Source of the DNA: Archivesica marissinica | Lineage: Eukaryota; Mollusca; Bivalvia; Venerida; Vesicomyidae | DNA: 64,000 nucleotides | Assembly: GCA_014843695.1 (NCBI GenBank) | Contig: CM026386.1 | Location: forward strand, 88,493,293 to 88,557,292 | Direction: 5' to 3' | Shown: positions 12,384 through 24,000 of the stretch, one piece after another | How positions within the stretch are numbered: position 1 is the stretch's first letter | How the letters are laid out: each line of letters begins with the position of its first letter | Translations under genes and position numbers: made by a program | The notes under the pieces: generated by a model | Seen by the model: the letters and a program-made list of their open reading frames with translations, nothing else | The model's database searches: none | Told to the model about the DNA's origin: nothing

Positions 12384-13598
12384 AATGTATAGCCAGATCG
12401 AAGTGACAACTAGACACTTGATCTATTGTTTTCCTAGCCACTTACTACACATTAGTGTGCGCACGGATGGTGGTTAATAGTTACATCTGGCCCAGACCGG
12501 TAGGGGATGAATGCGACTAGCTTAACATCCGAGATTCCGTTGTGGTAGGGTACACAAGAGAAGGGTCACACTATAGCTCTTAAACGTCATTAGCATATAA
12601 ATTAGTTGGAAATGTTGTATTGAAACAAGCGAGTTAGTTGAAACAGGTTCAACAATAACTTTAATTTCTGAATGTATAACGGTTGAACTGTTACACAACT
12701 CGAATTATTTTGTACTAGTCTTCCTTTTAAGCGTATTACGTTGGATGCATGGACCAGCTATGGTTTGTACGAGAGTACATTTGCCCTGTCTTCTGTTTTC
12801 TATGTTTTAGGTTACGGCTACCTCGATCATATGACGACCTACACTGGTAGCACATGAAGGATCTTTATCGGGGATCCCAACCCGAGCTGTTTACCCATTG
12901 AATGGTGATCTGTTCTTGTGCACGAAGTCTATGAATGTTGCAAGTCTAGATACATATCTAATCCGAGCACACTGTGGTACAGTAGCTGGAGCATATGAGT
13001 ATCTCAATATCCGTGTCATGTCAAATACGAGGCACCACATAAGGCTTATCAAGGCTGCACACAAGACTTGCAAACTCCAGTACAATGACAAAGGTGACAA
13101 GCACACAGCACGCACCACACTTCAAATGCGCATCCGCTGATAATTGACTCACATTTGCATTAATGATTTCAAGTTAGATAGTGTCGGTGCTAGTGGATCT
13201 AAGGTAATGTAATTAGAAACACATGTATGTATTCCCATTTTAATGATAACCGAAGTACAAACATGAATTGGTAGAAAGTTAACGCATACTGCATGTACAG
13301 TACAGGTAAGTTGTCTGCTTCATATGGTCCATTTAAAATAGATTTGGGTGCTATGCAAATGTTGATTTCAATGAAATAATCAAACAGAACGCTAGGTCAA
13401 GCTGCAACTAAACATAGTCTAGGTTATGCCTAGGAAGGATGACAATAATATGACAACAACCCAGTCATTACAACGAGACACCGCAAGTATTGGGATTACA
13501 TATTTATACTACAGTTGTTACACACGAACATACAGGTTGTACAGCAAGGATCCCAGTCAATATTACTGCATATACTATACACATTGAACAGAATATTC

Positions 13599-13805
13599 TA
13601 TGTGTTCACTTCTAGAAGTAAAGAAAACCGGGTATTTCTTCTCCTAATCCAGGTTCACTCAGCCTGTTGATAATTACAGGTTTTATTGTTAGATTAGAAC
13701 ATAATAATGTATGTGTTCACTCCTAGAAGTAAAGTTAGTTGATTCATGAAAACCGGATATTCTTCTCCAAATCCAGATTCACTCAGCCTGTTGAAAATTA
13801 CAGGT
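13599..13805. repeat. Direct duplication of ~110 bp
   Basis: Two adjacent copies share tatgtgttcact-ctagaagtaaag, gaaaaccgg-tatt, cttctcc-aatccag and ttcactcagcctgttga. The second copy has a short extra block (ttagttgattcat). No coding content. Confidence 0.85.
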
Positions 13806-13955
13806 ATTTATGTTAACAAGCACAATTAGAAGGATAAGTAGTCCAACATTGGAGCACATAGTTTCTAATACTGTTCTAATAGTTTCCCATATATTGTTAG
13901 AACATACCTAGTAGAACATTATATAACTATTAATGATGGTATACCCATTAAAAAA

Positions 13956-15366
13956 CCTTACAGGAGAAAACCACTATCCAAGTATGTAGAGATTAGATAA
14001 TACATGCGTGAGATGGCGGATTGTGGAGCAATCAGAGAGATTAGTTAATACATGAGTGAGATGGCGGATTGTGGAGCAATCAGAGAGATTATATAATACA
14101 TGCGTGAGATGGCGGATTGTGGAGCAATCAGAGAGATTATATAATACATGAGTGAGATGGCGGATTGTGGAGCAATCAGAGAGATTAGTTAATACATGAG
14201 TGAGATGGCGGATTGTGGAGCAATCAGAGAGATTATATAATACATGAGTGAGATGGCGGATTGTGGAGCAATCAGAGAGATTAGATAATACATGAGTGAG
14301 ATGGCGGATTGTGGAGCAATCAGAGAGATTAGATAATACATGAGTGAGATTGCGGATTGTGGAGCAATCATAGAGATTAGATAATACATGAGTGAGATGG
14401 CGGATTGTGGAACAATCAGAGAGATTAGATAATACATGAGTGAGATGGCGGATTGTGGAGCAATCAGAGAGATTAGATAATACATGAGTGAGATGGCGGA
14501 TTGTGGAACAATCAGAGAGATTAGATAATATATGAGTGAGATGGCGGATTGTGGAGCAATCAGAGAGATTAGATAATACATGAGTGAGATGGCGGATTGT
14601 GGAGCAATCAGAGAGATTAGATAATACATGAGTGAGATGGCGGATTGTGGAGCAATCAGAGAGATTATATAATACATGAGTGAGATGGCGGATTGTGGAG
14701 CAATCAGAGAGATTAGATAATACATGCGTGAGATGACGGATTGTGGAACAATCAGAGAGATTAGATAATACATGAGTGAGATGGCGGATTGTGGAACAAT
14801 CAGAGAGATTAGATAATACATGAGTGAGATGGCGGATTGTGGAACAATCAGAGAGATTAGATAATACATGAGTGAGATGGCGGATTGTGGAGCAATCAGA
14901 GAGATTAGATAACACATGAGTGAGATGGCGGATTGTGGAGCAATCAGAGAGATTAGTTAATACATGAGTGAGATGGCTGATTGTGGAGCAATCAGAGAGA
15001 TTAGATAATACATGCGTGAGATGGATGATTGTGCAACAATCAGAGAGATTAAAGTCTCAAACTTAGGAAACTTTTTCGTCCAAGCTAAAACAACATTGTT
15101 AATTATGAACACAGTGGCATTGCTCCACATTCTATGTAATTCTGTCTTTCCAAATGAGAAAATGGAAGATCCAATTGTGCAGTTCAGATAATTCGTGTCA
15201 CATACTAATTTCTGAGATAACAACATAGTTACCTTTTTATAAAACCATTGAAATTCTGCTGGTGCTGGGAATACACAAGTTGTTATTTTACAGTTCAATG
15301 TCACATCTGTTGCCGCCAGATCTCCTCCTGCTGAACCTCCATCAAATGCTAGGCCTACAGGAGACA
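13956..15366 (-). pseudogene. Immunoglobulin-domain exon interrupted by a 48-bp minisatellite
   Basis: A clear acceptor (gctttattgcag) precedes the exon start at 15366. The exon reads an Ig domain: VTLNCK (B-strand Cys), EFQWFYKK (C-strand Trp), and E strand ATVFIINNVVL. The expected D-x-G-x-Y-x-C of the F strand is not there; the sequence passes at ~15052 into the 48-bp array. In the same reading frame, the array's far side reads ISTYLDSGF (13970-13990), an F-strand-like DSG. A +1 shift then gives FSCKVF at a gtaagg. I infer one Ig exon split by the array, with in-frame TAA codons in repeat variants (e.g. 14957) and a frameshift near the end. Its 5' border fits phase 1 from the exon at 18701-19032. 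Confidence 0.6.
13985..15052. repeat. 48-bp minisatellite (16 codons)
   Basis: About 22 copies of a 48-bp unit (gagtgagatggcggattgtg plus gagcaatcagagagattaga plus taatacat). Because the unit is 16 codons long, two minus-strand frames stay open: LSNLSDCSTIRHLTHV and YYLISLIAPQSAISLM. The second is in frame with the Ig exon on its right. Units differ mostly by point changes (agataat, agttaat, atataat); the agttaat form puts TAA into the Ig frame. Confidence 0.95.
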
Positions 15367-16721
15367 CTGCAATAAAGCATACTAATGTATGAACATATAT
15401 TAGTGGGGAAATATGCTGGCGGTGTAACTATAAAACATGTATAGATTCAATGTCACATATTCTGCCGTAATATCGCCTCGGGAATGACGCTCCAACAAAT
15501 GCAAGGCATACTGATAAAACGTTAATGCACTTTAATGAACGTATACATGAGCGCGAATAGCAAGAACTATGTCAACACTGTCTGGAGTATGACCCCATAA
15601 AGAGCATTTGGAAACAGATGTTGTATACCCATTAACACAGCATTAATCATAGTATTAACTGATTATAAATGTCACACAATCTAAATACTATGTTATACAT
15701 TATACTAACGTTGACCTTGAATATAGATACATGGGAGTGGTATAGTACATTTTCTCTCGTTGATGAAAACAAACAATACCTTCATAAATGAGAACAGAAA
15801 AAAGAGCATGTCATGTTTACATGTGTAACAACTGTGACCTTGACACCAATCCATCCAATCCTGTAGTTGTATATATAGTCAGCACCGTCGGGGTATATGG
15901 GTGAGTGTATCGTATGAGATTTCAAAAAATCTAACACCTGTAACACGACTATGTTACTTCACATTAAGTAGAGTTGTCGATCGATGTGATAAATACCCAC
16001 AGTCGCCGATTTGATACAGGATATATAAAATGTCAGATTTTGGAATCCTAAATTACATGTGATGTGCAATATTGACAGGGAATATAGCCACTTGACATGT
16101 GTTACCGGGACATTGAGTGAACTTGCTCGAACATCATTTATGCAGGACGTTTGGTGAACATTTGATACAGGTGTAATGGGAATCTTGATGGCGATTAGAG
16201 GTACAGACCGGACACAAACAAACGTACAGACTAATCGACACTCGGAATTCCCTGCCTCCGTAGGGTAGCCTGCGTAGGGTTTGCCTTACTAATTATTATT
16301 TAATATTTAATTAAAAAAGGTCTAACTCATGTGCTTAGTACACATACATGTAGGAAGGTAGATAACCACGAGGGGAATATGCCGTTAATTACGCGTTGTC
16401 GACATGACACATAATGTGGTTGCTATCGTAAAGGATATCGTATGGTCATATATCTGAATATCGTCATACCAAGTATAATACACTACATAACATCATCACA
16501 CTTGATAAATAAGTTTGTTTGTTCGGGTTTTACGCCTGCATCAACACCATTTTGGTATGTATGTCTCGTCTGCGGGAAATTTACCGAACAACACATGCTC
16601 CAACCTCCCGTCGTATGAAACTGATACGTACACGTGAATGCCGAGATTGTGTACGTCACGTTTGTCAATGTCAATATGACTTATATTATTGTTACTATGG
16701 CTACTGATTATGAAATGATTA
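15367..16721. other. Probable intron between two Ig exons, otherwise unassigned
   Basis: No open frame, repeat family or element I can support. It lies between exon borders with compatible phase 1 (18701 and 15366), so it may be part of the intron of one minus-strand Ig gene. Confidence 0.4.
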
Positions 16722-16950
16722 AAAACACTGCATGGACCGTCAGTTGCATAGCGCACAGTGTTCGCACATTGTTCTTATACACAGTATACACGTGTAAAAC
16801 AATGCATGGACCGTCATTTGCATAGCGCACTCAGTGTTCGTACATTGCTCTTATACACAGTATACACGTGTAAAACACTGCATGGACAGTCAGTTGCATA
16901 GCGCACAGTGTTCGTACATTGCTCTTATACACAGTATACACGTGTAAAAT
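16722..16950. repeat. Three tandem copies of a ~75-bp unit
   Basis: Each copy has aaaacactgcatggaccgtc, gttgcatagcgcacagtgtt, and ttatacacagtatacacgtg. Copies 2 and 3 differ by a few bases and one 2-bp insertion. Non-coding. Confidence 0.9.
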
Positions 16951-17311
16951 ATGCTGATTCAGATAATATTGTCCAAAATAGAGTGTGGTTCTGCAAACAA
17001 TCGACCAGCAATATGATCTCATAACGATTCAATAATCGTAAGCTATACAACAAAGGAATGCATACTACCATGGAAGTCGTGATAGCCAATGGATTCAATG
17101 GTGATATGCACATAGAAATAAGACTAGTCAGTCTGAACATTTAGACATTTCCTTTAGTCGAAAAATACTAGTAATATACATGAACAAGTTATTCATTCAG
17201 TCGAAGGTTAAAGTTAAATATTTAGATGTATTCGATATTTCATTATTCGTATGTAAACATGTGCTGCTACCTTACCTTTGATACACATTAATTTACAACT
17301 GTATGCAGGAA

Positions 17312-17475
17312 GTTGTGACAATATGGACATAATTCGTGACAATATAGACAGATTCGTGACAATATGTACATATTCGTGACAATATGTACATATTCGTGAC
17401 ACTATAGACAGATTCGTGACAATACTGACAGATTCGTAACACTATGGACAGAGTCGTGACAATATGGACATAACA
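17312..17475. repeat. 20-bp minisatellite, ~8 copies
   Basis: Degenerate tandem copies of attcgtgacaatatagacag, with ends alternating between gacag and tacat. The minus-strand reading (CHEYVHIV, CHESVYIV) is a by-product of the repeat. Confidence 0.9.
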
Positions 17476-17479
17476 CAAA

Positions 17480-18033
17480 ATGCTACATATGGACGGACGG
17501 CCTTACGTATAGGTATTATATTGGTTACGTCATTGTTCTCTACGTTTATTTATTAACAATGTTAAAGCATATGAGCTAAAAATCGGCTAACCAACGCTCA
17601 TTTGATATTAATATATGTTGTTCTCCTATCCATACATGTACTAAATTGTATGACTCACACATATCTGCACTCTTCTATGTCCCCAAACTGCTTCAAATAT
17701 ATATTAATAACATATGCAACATGACAACATATGTTAAATGTGTGTGCCTACTGAAGGATGTTCTAACACACTTATAATTAAAAGAGGCTACACAATACCA
17801 TGGGTATTTTCTTTTGTTAAAATAATCAAAATAACCCAGCTAGCAACATAAACTGTTTCACGATAAATTTAGCTATATGTGCCACATGGCTTGTATGGAC
17901 AGACAGACCGATGGCCTCACAGCTGAGAACTTACGTGGCTATCCCATTGGTCACTCCTTTGTTCCAGTAGCCATGTTACAGAATATATAGCCACATAGGA
18001 GCTAACCCTAGACGACCACAGACGGTTGGGATC
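17480..18033. other. Unassigned spacer
   Basis: AT-rich, no gene or repeat family seen. Confidence 0.5.
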
Positions 18034-18265
18034 TGGACAAATGTTTGCTGGTTCAAAACCACAAAACTAAAACACTTTTTATTGGGGGTGGGGGTGTTTT
18101 ACGAACAAAAACGTGTTACGCCATTCCAAGCATGTTTAAACAATTCAAGCTTGCTTATAATGGCGTAAATGTTTTATGTAAAGTGTCAAGCCAATAGTGT
18201 ATCATAGTGTTCTTAAAACTATTTTTAGTGTTATGGTTTTGAACCCGCAAACATTTGTCCAAACC
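18034..18265. mobile_element. Small non-autonomous TIR element (MITE-like)
   Basis: Its ends are inverted copies of each other: ggacaaatgtttgctggttc at the left and the complement of gaacccgcaaacatttgtcc at the right, extended by a run matching (c)aaaaccacaaaactaaa. The interior is ~160 bp with no coding capacity. I could not define a target-site duplication, so the superfamily is unknown. Confidence 0.65.
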
Positions 18266-18450
18266 CAAGCGTCTGTGTATAGCCTTGATAGTAACGGGGT
18301 GCCGTTTTAAAACTTGCTTGGAATGGCGTATGAACTATTGTATGCATAGTATCAAGCCAATAGTGTATCATAGTGTTCTTAAAAACAAAAACCAAAAATA
18401 AAAAATGTTTTTTAGTTTTGTGGTTTGAACCCGCAAACATTTGTCCAGGC
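18266..18450. mobile_element. Second partial copy of the same MITE-like element
   Basis: Repeats the right half of the preceding element (caagccaatagtgtatcata, gtgttcttaaaa, gaacccgcaaacatttgtcc) directly behind it. It lacks the left TIR. Confidence 0.65.
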
Positions 18451-18700
18451 ACCAAGCGTCTGTATAAACATATTATACGATACATCACATACGTGCCCAT
18501 TAGTGTACGGACGGGCATGAGTAACTCGTAATGTCTCCATTGCCATAAACCGTTGGAGTATAATAACCTGTGACAACTCATCTTGCTGGAGACATCTGGA
18601 CTGAAACGGAATGATTTAATATAATTGAATACCTTTCGACAGGGTCCCGGACAAATATTCTAAAATTAAAAATGCGTTCAAGAAGAGTTAGAATACTTAC

Positions 18701-19032
18701 AATATACTGGCAGCACATATTTGGTTTTGGTTTGTCCATTGAAACCACAGTACCAATTTCCTCTGTCTGATAGTTCCAGGTTTGAAATTGTAACCACCAA
18801 TGATTGTTGAGCGTATGTCACAGCATATCTTGTTGTGGTAGCTGCCTCACGTGCGCATGAGTCACCACCAGGATAAATAATGCACGATACAATCCTCCCA
18901 TTGCACCCTTGTACACCCCTAGGGATAACACGCTATCACTGGATGAAATGGTAACACTACATATCATCCTGATTTCACTGTTTTTCTCTGCTACATTTCC
19001 AGGCTCCAGACTGAAGCTATTCAGAGTAGCAG
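18701..19032 (-). pseudogene. Immunoglobulin-domain exon, one base short
   Basis: Bounded by a textbook acceptor (tattctctttcag|ct, 19033) and donor (atatt|gtaagt, 18700), both phase 1 as usual for Ig exons. It encodes IRMICSVTISSS (B-strand Cys), GCNGRIVSCIIY, VVTISNLELSDRGNWYCGF (the E strand and D-x-G-x-W-x-C of the F strand) and the end KYVLPVY. The exon is 332 bp, one short of a multiple of three. The frame changes near 18920 between LSLGV and GCNGR. Either the gene is broken or the assembly has a single-base error. Joining to the exon at 15366 gives an unbroken phase-1 junction (VYL-SPVG). Confidence 0.68.
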
Positions 19033-19590
19033 CTGAAAGAGAATACATATACGAGGTTCTAGCAAGGTATTTGGAAGACATGAGGATCTTGACAATTAAA
19101 ACGAAATGCAAAGTGGGCTACAACATATAACTCCATGAGCAGGATTATAAACAAAGAGGGGCATGAAGTCCCATACTCGCTCATCTAATAGCTCAACGCG
19201 CTATACAACAATACGAGTGTATCAGGACGATTGCATATGTGTCTAGGACGGTGTGTAGCGAATTTCCATCAAAATACACATATCGTTAGTAGCGAAATAT
19301 AAGCGAGCTTTACGGTAACGCTAGTTGAGAAAATCAGTGTCGATATCTATCTAACTCAATACAAGTATGATTTGCCAGTGTCCTAACATAATTGACAGCC
19401 GTAATATATTATAGTTTGCGCATGCGCAGAAAGGTACATCAGGAGTGGAGGACAATCGTTTAATTTTAAAATGTGTGCTAATTATCAGTATTATGTGGCA
19501 TTTTTGCACTTATAGATATTTATAAAGTTTGCGTGTGTGGGGGATTTTTAATTTCTATATAAAATGTTCTGGTTTATGCTTTATTCCACA
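19033..19590. other. Unassigned spacer
   Basis: No gene seen. If the Ig exon to the left is real, earlier exons (signal peptide) would be expected here or further right, but I could not find one. Confidence 0.4.
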
Positions 19591-19697
19591 TTGCCTCTTC
19601 TCTCTCCATCATGGTGATGCATTTCTTCAGGAATGAGGTCTCGAGAGTGATTAATATAGGTTGTAAGAACTTGTTTCGCAATCGAGCTAAAATAAAT
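19591..19697 (+). mobile_element. 3' fragment of a tRNA-derived SINE
   Basis: Matches the 3' half of the SINE at 39763-39985 in opposite orientation: gaatgaggtctcgagagtga, then agaacttgtttcgcaatcga and gctaaaataaa. The tRNA-like head (A and B boxes) is missing, as expected for 5' truncation during retroposition. Confidence 0.75.
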
Positions 19698-19884
19698 GTG
19701 TATACATTAATGCAAGTGGTCAATTGATGGAACAGCCTACTGCTATTGGCATTCGAGCTGAGAACTGTATATTAGAAATCGAATGTTTGGTTAATTTATT
19801 AATTGAAGCAGTTATCACATCCCCTTATTCAATAAAGATGTTAATGACTAGGGTATAACGGTTTAGCGTTATCAATCATTGTAT

Positions 19885-21060
19885 AGATTTATTCTTTAGT
19901 TCAGTCTCATCGTTGTACAATACATAAAATAAACACAACAAATTATCGTGGAAAAGTACAACACCATTCATTATAAAAGAATTATAAGAGACTAATCTAA
20001 TCACATATAATCAAACTATCACAGTCTACCGACATATTATTATATTCACATATTAAAACCGAGAAACAGTCGCTAATTGAAAATTAAATACTTATTAAAA
20101 CCGGAAATATCGAAATAATGAAATGGAAAAAAGCACTAATGCGCAATTAAGAAATGTTTTAAAAAATCAGTTATCAAACTCGATCACATCGCGGTTGAAC
20201 TAATTAGCAGCTGTTTCTCGGAATGGATAAGAGACACACACTCAATAAATCAAATGGATACGTTATTTACATAAATAAAAGGAGCGTCTTTGAAGAATAT
20301 AAAAACAGGTTTTGGCAACAATTCTAATCAGAGGTATAGTAGTAAAAAGAATTATAAACTGGTCGGATACAGGTTAGTTCCAAAAGTCATTTTCATATAA
20401 TGAGGCTTTCTCTAAGAGAACAGCTCTAAAATCATCATACAGTGAACATTCTAATAATACATGACTTTCATCTTCTAATACATTACAGAAAGGGCACTTA
20501 TGTTCATCAAGTGGTAAATTCTCATACCTTCCGGTTTCTATACGTAATGGAGTAACTCCACATCTAAATTTGCATAATGCTGATCTGTGACGAGTGGGTA
20601 AAAATCATTTTATAATATACTTGTGTTTGAAATTTAAATGTACAGTAGGTTCTAAGCTTATTGCGACCACGTCCAGAAACACCGATCACACTGTTAATAG
20701 AGGTGGACCAGTCAGTAACATATGTCTCCATTACCGCATATTCCACACTATCTACTAAATGTTTCTTATGTATAGGTATAGATAGGTTACAGTAATCCAT
20801 TAAAGTAATGTCTGCAAACTGTCTCTTGACATAATAAAACCAGTTTCTATAACTTGTTGATAGTGCAACTCGCTTATTTAATCTGGAATTGTCGGTATTA
20901 GCTAAGCGTGCCCAACACCCAGATACGTGCTTCCATTGTCGCATAACTGGCGGCTGCCAATCCATTTCCCCGGAGACAGCTGCATTGAGAGAATATTTCC
21001 CAACACCAAGAAAGAAAAGCGTGGCACGATTGTATATGTAAACAGATAGGGTTATCTTGT
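19885..21060 (-). pseudogene. 5'-truncated LINE, relative of the element at 21073-24922
   Basis: Only the ORF2 C-terminal part remains. From 21055 leftwards it reads ATLFFLGVGKYSLNAAV, VMRQWKHVSGCWARLANTD and, after a frame change near 20590, FRCGVTPLRIETGRYENL plus the zinc-binding CPFCNVLEDESHVLLEC. Each block aligns in order with the neighbour's RFFLGVGRYTPNAAV, IKQWKPVLNYFFRLNN, FMCGVAPLKIETGRY and CFNCVTEIEDEIHVLLHC. The 3' end at ~19885 (minus strand gatgagactgaactaaagaa-taaatc) matches the neighbour's 3' terminal motif. Dead copy. Confidence 0.82.
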
Positions 21061-21072
21061 GGTAGTGTGAAT

Positions 21073-24000
21073 GACAGACAGACAGACAGACAGATGATTT
21101 ATTTAAGTCTCACCATTATACAGTAAATGATACAACATAAATATTATACACGGAATGCATGATATTATACATGTATTATCAAATAAAATACAAAGCCACT
21201 CAATAATGAGTTATGAGAGACTATGGGTAAATAAAATTGACACTTTGTAAAACATAAGACAACATCTTGAGCAATACTTTAAATACCTAAACGTAATTAA
21301 TGATACAAAGTAAGAGGCTTAAATAAGACTCAAGACAGTTTCTATATCCCATTCATTTATTAATTGTACTAACCAGAAAAAAAGAAGGTTTATCAAATAA
21401 AACGTATTAAATTCTAAAAGAATTTGACTTAAATAAAAGACATAATAATTACATAAAACAATTTACAAATTACAACATAAGAGCCATAAATATTAAAAAT
21501 ATGGGGCAGTCATATCATTATTGTGTATATCATTATCTATATAGAAGATCTCTTCTGGTAAGTAAAATATCATTGCAGGCTTTGGCACAGTATTTTATGG
21601 TATTACAATTTGATAAAATATAATTAAACTTTGTACAATTGTCATAGGTTGGAAAGTCTGAATCTACACCACCTATTTTAATAAACAGATCGTCTCTGAT
21701 ATTGGCATATAATGGACAGTGTAGTAAAACATGGATTTCATCTTCAATTTCGGTTACACAGTTGAAACAAGTACGCTCATTTACATCTAATGACTGGTAT
21801 CTGCCCGTTTCTATTTTCAGAGGCGCAACACCGCACATAAACTTTGCTAATGCACTTCTATGTTTTCTGGAAATAATGTTCAGATTTACATAGTTTTCCG
21901 TACTATATTCACGTTTGAAGAGTTTATACTTTCTAAGTTTGTTTCCACCGTGTGACCCCTGTGTTGCGTTTACAGTTTCTAACCACCTCAACTTATGCAC
22001 TTCAGTTAGTTTATGTTCTAGTGATTTAATGATCACACCCTGCCTCGATTTTGTATAATAGTCATTAATACATACTGTAATGTTGAGATTATTCAATAGA
22101 GTTTGAGCTATACGGTAGCACAAGTTTTTGGCAGAAGTTCTTATCGTATGAGTCCATTTGAACACTTTATGATTAAGTCTGTCATGATCCATATTGTTAA
22201 GTCTGAAGAAATAATTTAGCACTGGCTTCCACTGTTTTATAAGTGCTGGGACCCAACCCATATCACCATTTACCGCTGCGTTGGGTGTATATCGTCCGAC
22301 TCCCAGGAAGAACCGGCAAGCTCTATTTTGTACCGCATTGATTGCAGAGTATTCCTTAGTAGCCCATATAGATGCCCCATAACTTATAATGGGCCACACC
22401 ATACTGTCATATAGTTTAGAAAATACCTTATGGGGCATTCCGCCTATTTTCCTATACTTGGAGATTAATAGTCCTAATGCTCGCGTAGCTGATTGTGCCA
22501 CATACTTTGCAGTCACGTTGTAATCCAAATGCTCATTTATCACAAGACCTAAATATTTATATTTTTCCACACACTCAATTTCTTTATTATTGCACTGAAA
22601 TTTGAAGTTTGTTCTTGGAACTGAGGCATTTCTAAAATGCATGACCTTGGTTTTGTCACAGTTTATAGACATACTGTTTGTCGTACACCAGTCAGACAAT
22701 ACATTTAACAACCAGTGTAGATCGGTCTCCGATTCACATATTAGAACAAGATCATCAGCATAGAACAGGTGAGATATACATTGTCCATCAATATTAATAC
22801 CTACACCACAGTGTTCGAGAGAGTTACTTAACTCGTTGAAATACATGTTAAACAAAGTTGTGGATAACAGACATCCCTGCTTTAGGCCAATATTGACGTC
22901 AAACCATGACGTCACATGGTGGTTTACTCTTACAGCACAACGTACACTTTCATAAATCGACTGTATAGATTGTAACATTCTACCACGGACTCCGGCAGTA
23001 GATAGTTTGTGCCATAGGTTGTCATAGGGTATTCGATCATATGCCATACGGAAGTCGACGTAAGCGACGTACGTAGACTGACGTAATCTTGTTCGACACT
23101 CTACAATATTTGTCAGGGATGAAAGATGATCTATGGTGCTCCGGTTTTTCCTAAACCCATTTTGAGCGTCAGTTAGTTTCCCATTTGATTCCAGCCAAGT
23201 CGTCAGTCTTGCATTTAACACTGCGCAGTACGCCTTATAGATGGATGACGTCACGGTTATCCCGCGGTAGTTCGATGGGTCGCGGGCGTCAGTTGCTGCT
23301 GTTTTGAGTACCGGGGTTATTAATCCATACGTCCACGATTTGGGTATCTTTCCTGTGTCGTAGCAACTACAGAATAAACGATGCAGGTATTTTATACACA
23401 ATGACGACTTTATTACTTCCGCCGGTATTTCGTCATATCCGGCTGCCTTATGCATGTTCAGAGAGTTAATAGCTTTCGTTACTTCTAATATCGAGATACC
23501 ATTGTTGAAAGGGTCAGCATTAACATCATCACATTGTTCTGTATTTGGAATATGCTTTACATTGACATGTTCGTCCACGGAGAGTAAGCGTTCAAATGCA
23601 AGCTTCCAATGGTTTAAGACGTCATGTGTACGTCTAGTAATATTTCCGTCCGAATTTACCGTCTCCATCGTAATGCATTTTGTTCTCTCCGATCCAATTC
23701 CTACTTGACCAATCGTTTTCCAGAATTCATTCGGTGTCGAGTTGTCACATGAGTCTAATAGTTTAATTTGAGTTTCTTGCCAGTACTGTCGTTTACGTTT
23801 TTGCACTGCTTTATCGAAAACACGTCTACTTTCAATAAAACTTTCCTTGGGTTCTCGTTTATTTTTTGCATTTTTAGATTTTAGCCAAGTGTTTTCCTTC
23901 TCACACATATTGTTCAACAAATCTGATAATTCGTTAGTCCACCACGGCTGTTTAGTACGACGTTTTTTATTACGTTTTCCGTTAATTATTATTTTCTTTG

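Larger units (their letters stand above)
11851..13955. other. Mostly unassigned intergenic or intronic sequence
   Basis: About 2.1 kb with no supportable gene. An 80-codon plus-strand frame (12898-13140) has no recognisable domain and no codon or splice support. Two local duplications are listed separately. If the Ig exons at 10.8 and 15 kb belong to one minus-strand gene, this would be intron. Confidence 0.4.

Noticed and set aside
12898..13140. 80-codon plus-strand frame
   Set aside because: No domain, no splice or promoter support, and an overlapping frame of the same size on the other strand.
13974..14915. 313-codon minus-strand frame
   Set aside because: It is the second phase of the 48-bp minisatellite, not the phase that joins the Ig exon, and has no other content.
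7030..19032. One single Ig gene running from 19 kb to 7 kb
   Set aside because: The exon at 7376 has its own ATG and signal peptide, so at least two genes are needed. Only the 19-kb and 15-kb exons have evidence of belonging together.
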